Assembly (NCBI RefSeq): GCF_900142575.1
Contig: NZ_FRBI01000030.1
Span: 1-64,000 of the forward strand
Source: Actinacidiphila paucisporea
Lineage (GTDB): Bacteria; Actinomycetota; Actinomycetes; Streptomycetales; Streptomycetaceae
DNA: 64,000 nt
Direction: 5' to 3'
The position numbers and the translations under genes were made by a program. Shown here in pieces: positions 60,342-64,000 of this stretch (position 1 is its first letter; the number at the start of each line of letters is the position of its first letter). The notes under the pieces were generated by a model. It searched no databases and was not told the origin of the DNA. It worked only from the letters and a program-made list of their open reading frames with translations.

Positions 60342-61643
60342 TTATGCGTGGCTGGTGGTGGGTGGCTTCGGGGCAGGGTCAGTTGGCTGGCGGTCGCGGT
60401 CCGTCGGCTGCCCTCTCGGGGGGAGGGCGGCGGCCGCAGCGAGGCCGAGGGCGAGAATGCCGACGGCGCTGACGAGGAGGGTGCGGGTGGGACCGAAGGC
60501 GGCCACGGCTGGACCGCCCAGGAGCGTGCCGAGCGGAACGGCCAGGATGCGCACGGCGGAAACTATGGCGAGGACCTGGGGAAGCAGGGCGGGCGTGGTC
60601 GAGTGCTGGAACAGGGTGGTGGACATTGAGGAGTACGGCGGCCAGAGCAGGCCGACAAGGGCGAAGCCGACCAGGGCGGCGAGTGTGGGTGCGCCCAGTC
60701 CCAGCGGCAGCAGGGCCGCGCCGGAGACCACGACGATTCCGGCGGCGGTCGGGCCCAGCGGCAGGCGTCGCAGGTATCCGGTGAGTAGTGCCCCGGCGAC
60801 GGCGCCGGCGCCGAAGAGGCTGTAGAAGGTCGCCAGCACGCCGACCGGTGCGTGGAGGTCATGCGCCACGTGCAGGGGCAGCGCGACGTAGACGGGGCCG
60901 AACAGGAGGAAGAACCCGGCGCTGAGCAGCAGTAGGCTCAACAGTCGGCGGTCGTGGCGGATCACACCGAAACCGCTGGTCGGCGGAGCTTGGGTCGCTC
61001 CGTCGAGGGGGCTTTTGTCGGCGTCGGGCGGCACGCCCAGGCGGAGGGTGGCGGCCAGGACGGTGAAGGTCACGGCATCGACCGCAAGCACGGACACCGC
61101 TCCGCCCCAGACGATCAGGGGGGCTGCCAGGAGTGGCCCGGTCACGGTGGCCGTCGAGCCGATCGTGGAGAGTACGGCGTTGCCCGCGAGTCGAGGGTCT
61201 TCGGGTAACTGACGTGCGATCAAGGTGTAGGTGCCGGCCTGGCCCCAGGAGTGCAGCACCGAGGAGGCGGCGAGGAGTGCGACGTACAGCCGGATGGAGA
61301 GCACTCCGGTGGTGTGGGCGAGCGGGATCGCGCCGAGTGCGCATGCACGCAGCAGCGCGTCCCAGCTGGCGAGCCGGGCTGGACGGAGTCCGCGCAGGAG
61401 GCGGTTGAGCAGTACCGCACCGGCCGCTCCGGGCAGGGTGTAGGCAGCTGCCGCAAGCGCCACCCACAGGCCGCGGTCGCCAGCGGGCGCCAGCTCGACT
61501 GCCAGCCAGCTGACGGCGACCACGGCCATGCCGTCGCCCAGGGACGAGACCATGTACCCCGGCAGCAGACGCCGCAGCACCGGGTGAGCGACCACTGGCC
61601 AGTAGGGGGAAGACCTCACTGCGTGCGTCACCGATCGCGCCAC
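60342..61643 (-). CDS. MFS transporter
   Basis: 433 aa from GTG 61643. Twelve hydrophobic segments in two blocks of six are visible, with a loop rich in charged residues (PPDADKSPLDGATQAPPTSG) in the middle. The N-terminal MVSSLGDGMAVVAVSWLAVE fits drug-efflux/MFS_3-like proteins. Substrate unknown; position outside the hairpin and IS block makes a link to the cluster doubtful. Confidence 0.85.
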   Translation of the reverse strand: MARSVTHAVRSSPYWPVVAHPVLRRLLPGYMVSSLGDGMAVVAVSWLAVELAPAGDRGLWVALAAAAYTLPGAAGAVLLNRLLRGLRPARLASWDALLRACALGAIPLAHTTGVLSIRLYVALLAASSVLHSWGQAGTYTLIARQLPEDPRLAGNAVLSTIGSTATVTGPLLAAPLIVWGGAVSVLAVDAVTFTVLAATLRLGVPPDADKSPLDGATQAPPTSGFGVIRHDRRLLSLLLLSAGFFLLFGPVYVALPLHVAHDLHAPVGVLATFYSLFGAGAVAGALLTGYLRRLPLGPTAAGIVVVSGAALLPLGLGAPTLAALVGFALVGLLWPPYSSMSTTLFQHSTTPALLPQVLAIVSAVRILAVPLGTLLGGPAVAAFGPTRTLLVSAVGILALGLAAAAALPPRGQPTDRDRQPTDPAPKPPTTSHA

Positions 61644-62028
61644 TCGAACCTCCGGTACATCGACGGCTTCAGATCCGGGATTCTTTCCCAGGAATCCGAG
61701 CCGGCCGGACTTTTCTGCGCACGGCGTACAGGTCCTCCTCTCGTATGGCTACGCGGTGAGTAACACCCCGTTCGATGTGGATGTGCTTGCTTCGCCGGTT
61801 GGGCTGACGGGCTCGTGGCGGCGGTGGGAGAATCTTGTGCGGCTCGGCGGATTTCGGGGTCCTCCGGCGGCGGCGGTGAGGGCCGACACCGGATTGATCA
61901 GTCCCGTTGCGCTTCGTGGGAGGCCGGCTGTCCGCTTCTGCGAGACGTTCGGCGGGTAATACGCCTGGTCATGAGCGTGATGGCTGCAACGGAATTCACC
62001 CGACATCGGATGTCGGCCTGTCGTCGGC
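61644..62028. other. Intergenic, one doubtful small frame
   Basis: A rightward frame 61756-61959 (GTG, 67 aa, SNTPFDVDVLASPVGLTGSW onward) is open, but without a clear ribosome site or known relatives. Otherwise nothing is seen. Confidence 0.35.
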
Positions 62029-63225
62029 CTAGATACTCCCGACGTATACGCGCAGGTCGGAGCGCCCGGTCGGCACCTTCCACCGGCGCAGAGCGTCCAT
62101 TCCGCCGGTGGGCCAGCCATCGGCGTCCTGGTCGGCAATGAACCGCACGACCCGCTGCTGCACGTCGCTCAGGTCTCCGAAGGACTGCGGCGCTTCGGCG
62201 GGTTCGCCCGGAAAGACCAACGTGAACAGCCTGTGCGACATGTAATACCTGTCGTGATACCTCTCGACGCCCCTACAGTCAGCCAGACCGACGAGCATGG
62301 CCTCCACCGCCCGCAGCGTCGTGGCCTCAGACGTCTCGGCCAGAGCCATCACCGCGAGGCCGCCGTAGGAGCCGCTCAGGAACGACATGGTCTCAGCCCT
62401 CTCCGGCAGCTGGGCAACGACCTGGATCAACACGTCGGCGACGGCCGGACCTACGTTCCCAAGCCGCGTCAGCGCGAAGGCGGAGGCCCAGCGCAACTCG
62501 ACAACAGGGCTGTCCAGGTAGCTCTGGATGAAGGGGGCGGCCGCCGGATCGCCGAGCAGCCCGAGGGCGACCAAGCCCGTCGCCGCGGCGCCCGGCGAGA
62601 CTTCATCGGCGACGAACGCCTTCAACAGCGGAATTGAGGTCGCCGCGGACTCGGGAAACCACGCGAACAGGTTCGCCGTCTCGGCACGCAGCTCAGGGCT
62701 GTCCGAGGTCAGCAGGACGGCGAGGGCGGGAAGAGCCTCCCGAACGGCGTCGTAGGAAAGCACGACCGCCTCGGCATCTATGAGCACCTGCTCCCAGCTC
62801 CCCTCGCGCTGCTTGCGCTGATCGTCGTCCATGGCTTCGGCGATCCACTGGGCCCAGTCTTCGGCTTCACCTCGCAGGCTTGCCAGGTTGTTGCGGTCCT
62901 CACGAGGGTCGTAACCGTTCGGCAGATAGTTGTTGTCCAGCCCGATCGCGATGGCGACCAGCAGGCGGACGAACCGGTGCCTGTTGACCAATCTCGGGTC
63001 GAGCGCCATCCGCACAAGAAACGGAACGGTGTACACAGCAGCCTGCGATCGCGTGCCCTGGTGCACGATGTGGTTCGCGAGCTGCGCACTCGGCGGGTAC
63101 TGGCACTCCCAGTCCCCAGCCTGCATCGCCCGGAGGTGTCCAGGGACGTCGTCGGCCTTGCCGTAGGAGTGTTGCAGTTCGGCCCAGGGCACATCGTCCA
63201 GGTTGGCCAGAGGATCGCCAGTCAC
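62029..63225 (-). CDS. HEAT-repeat-like protein
   Basis: About 398 aa from GTG 63225, with AGGATCTGCT upstream; a longer frame to 63294 is unsupported. It begins VTGDPLANLDDVPWAELQHS. The middle (about 170-330) consists of repeated helix pairs (LPALAVLLTSDSPELRAETA, ATGLVALGLLGDPAAAPFIQ, ELRWASAFALTRLGNVGPAV), typical of HEAT/armadillo scaffolds. Partner unknown. Related proteins are common in Streptomyces genomes without assigned function. Confidence 0.75.
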   Translation of the reverse strand: MTGDPLANLDDVPWAELQHSYGKADDVPGHLRAMQAGDWECQYPPSAQLANHIVHQGTRSQAAVYTVPFLVRMALDPRLVNRHRFVRLLVAIAIGLDNNYLPNGYDPREDRNNLASLRGEAEDWAQWIAEAMDDDQRKQREGSWEQVLIDAEAVVLSYDAVREALPALAVLLTSDSPELRAETANLFAWFPESAATSIPLLKAFVADEVSPGAAATGLVALGLLGDPAAAPFIQSYLDSPVVELRWASAFALTRLGNVGPAVADVLIQVVAQLPERAETMSFLSGSYGGLAVMALAETSEATTLRAVEAMLVGLADCRGVERYHDRYYMSHRLFTLVFPGEPAEAPQSFGDLSDVQQRVVRFIADQDADGWPTGGMDALRRWKVPTGRSDLRVYVGSI

Positions 63226-63372
63226 AGCAGCAGATCCTGGCACACCAGGAGTTCGACTTCGGCATCCAGCCCGCCGCAGAGGCCGCCCCGCCATTCCTCC
63301 TGAGCACCATGATCCGTCCCCACGAAGACCTCTGAGCCCGTCCCCGTTCGATTTTCTGACCTGGCCACATGT
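63226..63372. other. Tail of an unidentified rightward gene
   Basis: A + strand frame reads EFDFGIQPAAEAAPPFLLST then MIRPHEDL and stops at about 63344. It looks like a real protein C-terminus with no upstream part, next to the IS256 end. Confidence 0.3.
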
Positions 63373-63563
63373 GGGTCTGTCTAGCGACTGGTGTAACTGG
63401 GGTTGCGTGGGTTAGCGGCGGCCGATGGAGAGTCGGCCGTCGAAGGCGACGTCCGAACGCCTGGAGTGCGGGCTTCCAGCGCATGGTCCAGCGTTTGCGT
63501 CCCTGGCCGGTGGGGTCCAGGCTCATGACGGCCATGTAGACGCACTTCAGCGCGGCGGCGGAG
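63373..63563 (-). mobile_element. IS256-family remnant, inverted relative to the left copy
   Basis: Begins GGGTCTGTCTAGCGACTGG at 63373 (terminal repeat) and covers the last 48 or so codons of the transposase on the - strand (KCVYMAVMSLDPTGQGRKRW onward). Nearly identical to the left copy except for a few substitutions and one extra base in GCGTTCGGACGTCG (left copy GCGTTCGACATCG), which shifts the frame. Homology stops at about 63563, where it joins the TPR fragment. Confidence 0.82.
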
Positions 63564-64000
63564 GCCTCACGCGCTGCCGGCTGGACCGCGTACGACAGCG
63601 GCAACCTGGCCGCCGCCGAACGCCACTACGCCGCCGCCCTCCGCAACGCCTCCGAAGCCGGAGACCTGGTCACCGGCGTGAACACCGCCGCCTTCTGGGC
63701 GATCCTGCACTACTCCCACGGCAACGCCCGCGGCGCGATCACCCTCCTGGACACCGCCCTGACCATCGCGCCCCGCATCGGCTCCGAACGGCTGACAGCG
63801 ATGCTCTACGCCCGCGCCTGCCGTGCTCACGCCCGCGCCGGGGACACCCGGGCCGCCGACCGCGCCGCCGACGCCGCCCTGACCGCGTACGACCGCACCG
63901 GGCCGGTCACCGAAGACCCCGGATGCGTCTACTGGGTCAACCGCGGCGAGATCCACCAGCTCCTCGGCAGCTCATCGCTGAACCTGCACTACCCCGCCAC
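63561..64000 (+). pseudogene. TPR-domain regulator fragment (5' end lost, runs off the window)
   Basis: The + strand is open from 63561 to the window end: GWTAYDSGNLAAAERHYAAA, ALRNASEAGDLVTGVNTAAF, YSHGNARGAITLLDTALTIA and RAADRAADAALTAYDRTGPV. These are TPR helix pairs of the kind found at the C-terminus of streptomycete XRE/TPR regulators. No start or HTH is present because the IS256 remnant replaces the 5' part. Length beyond the window is unknown. Confidence 0.7.

Noticed and set aside
1..64000. CRISPR arrays, tRNA or rRNA genes
   Set aside because: No regularly spaced direct repeats and no cloverleaf or rRNA-like sequence was noticed on reading; a tRNAscan or CRISPR search was not possible.

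Overview
The window looks like Streptomyces or a close actinomycete: very high GC, GC-rich third codon positions, GTG starts, ATGA/GTGA stop-start overlaps, LAL-type and StrR-type pathway regulators, and many insertion-sequence scars. Most of it is one large biosynthetic gene cluster with degraded mobile DNA on both sides.

Layout. 1-3.2 kb: end of an IS256-type transposase, a response regulator without its phospho-acceptor, and decayed gene pieces. 3.2-6.1 kb: large LuxR/LAL regulator (leftward). 6.8-14.5 kb: complete seven-gene mevalonate operon (polyprenyl diphosphate synthase, mevalonate kinase, diphosphomevalonate decarboxylase, phosphomevalonate kinase, type II IPP isomerase, HMG-CoA reductase, HMG-CoA synthase). 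14.5-17.3 kb: NarL-type regulator and a PhzE-like synthase (leftward). 17.5-21.4 kb: aspartate kinase, GriI-like aldolase, EntA-like dehydrogenase, PhzD-like isochorismatase. 22-31.6 kb: IS630 scar, StrR-like regulator, SDR, lectin-fold protein, DUF485/solute symporter pair, flavin hydroxylase, ABBA aromatic prenyltransferase. 31.8-37.3 kb: vanadium-haloperoxidase homologue with a changed active site, MMPL exporter, class II DAHP synthase. 37.8-39.4 kb: transposase remnants. 39.7-45.5 kb (leftward operon): GriH-like enzyme, amidohydrolase, PaaK-like ligase, salicylate-hydroxylase-like monooxygenase, flavin halogenase. 46.2-53.1 kb: second (canonical) haloperoxidase, NarL response regulator and histidine kinase, VOC protein, truncated LAL regulator. 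54.4-56.7 kb: IS30 nested in a broken IS3 element. 56.8-63.2 kb: glycine-betaine-type ABC transporter, MFS protein, HEAT-repeat protein. 63.4 kb: inverted second IS256 remnant, then a TPR-protein fragment.

How the genes may work together (inference). DAHP synthase feeds chorismate; PhzE, PhzD and the EntA-like SDR would give 3-hydroxyanthranilate. Aspartate kinase, GriI and GriH would give 3-amino-4-hydroxybenzoate. The PaaK-like ligase plus amidohydrolase is the pair that makes benzoxazoles in nataxazole/caboxamycin/A33853-type pathways. Mevalonate genes, prenyltransferase, two haloperoxidase homologues and a flavin halogenase add and tailor a terpene part. The best guess is a prenylated, halogenated or oxidatively rearranged aminohydroxybenzoate meroterpenoid, possibly a benzoxazole; I do not recognise it as a described cluster. 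A 20-bp palindrome (consensus CACTACTCGnnnGAGTAGTG) recurs upstream of the biosynthetic transcription units and probably marks the regulon.
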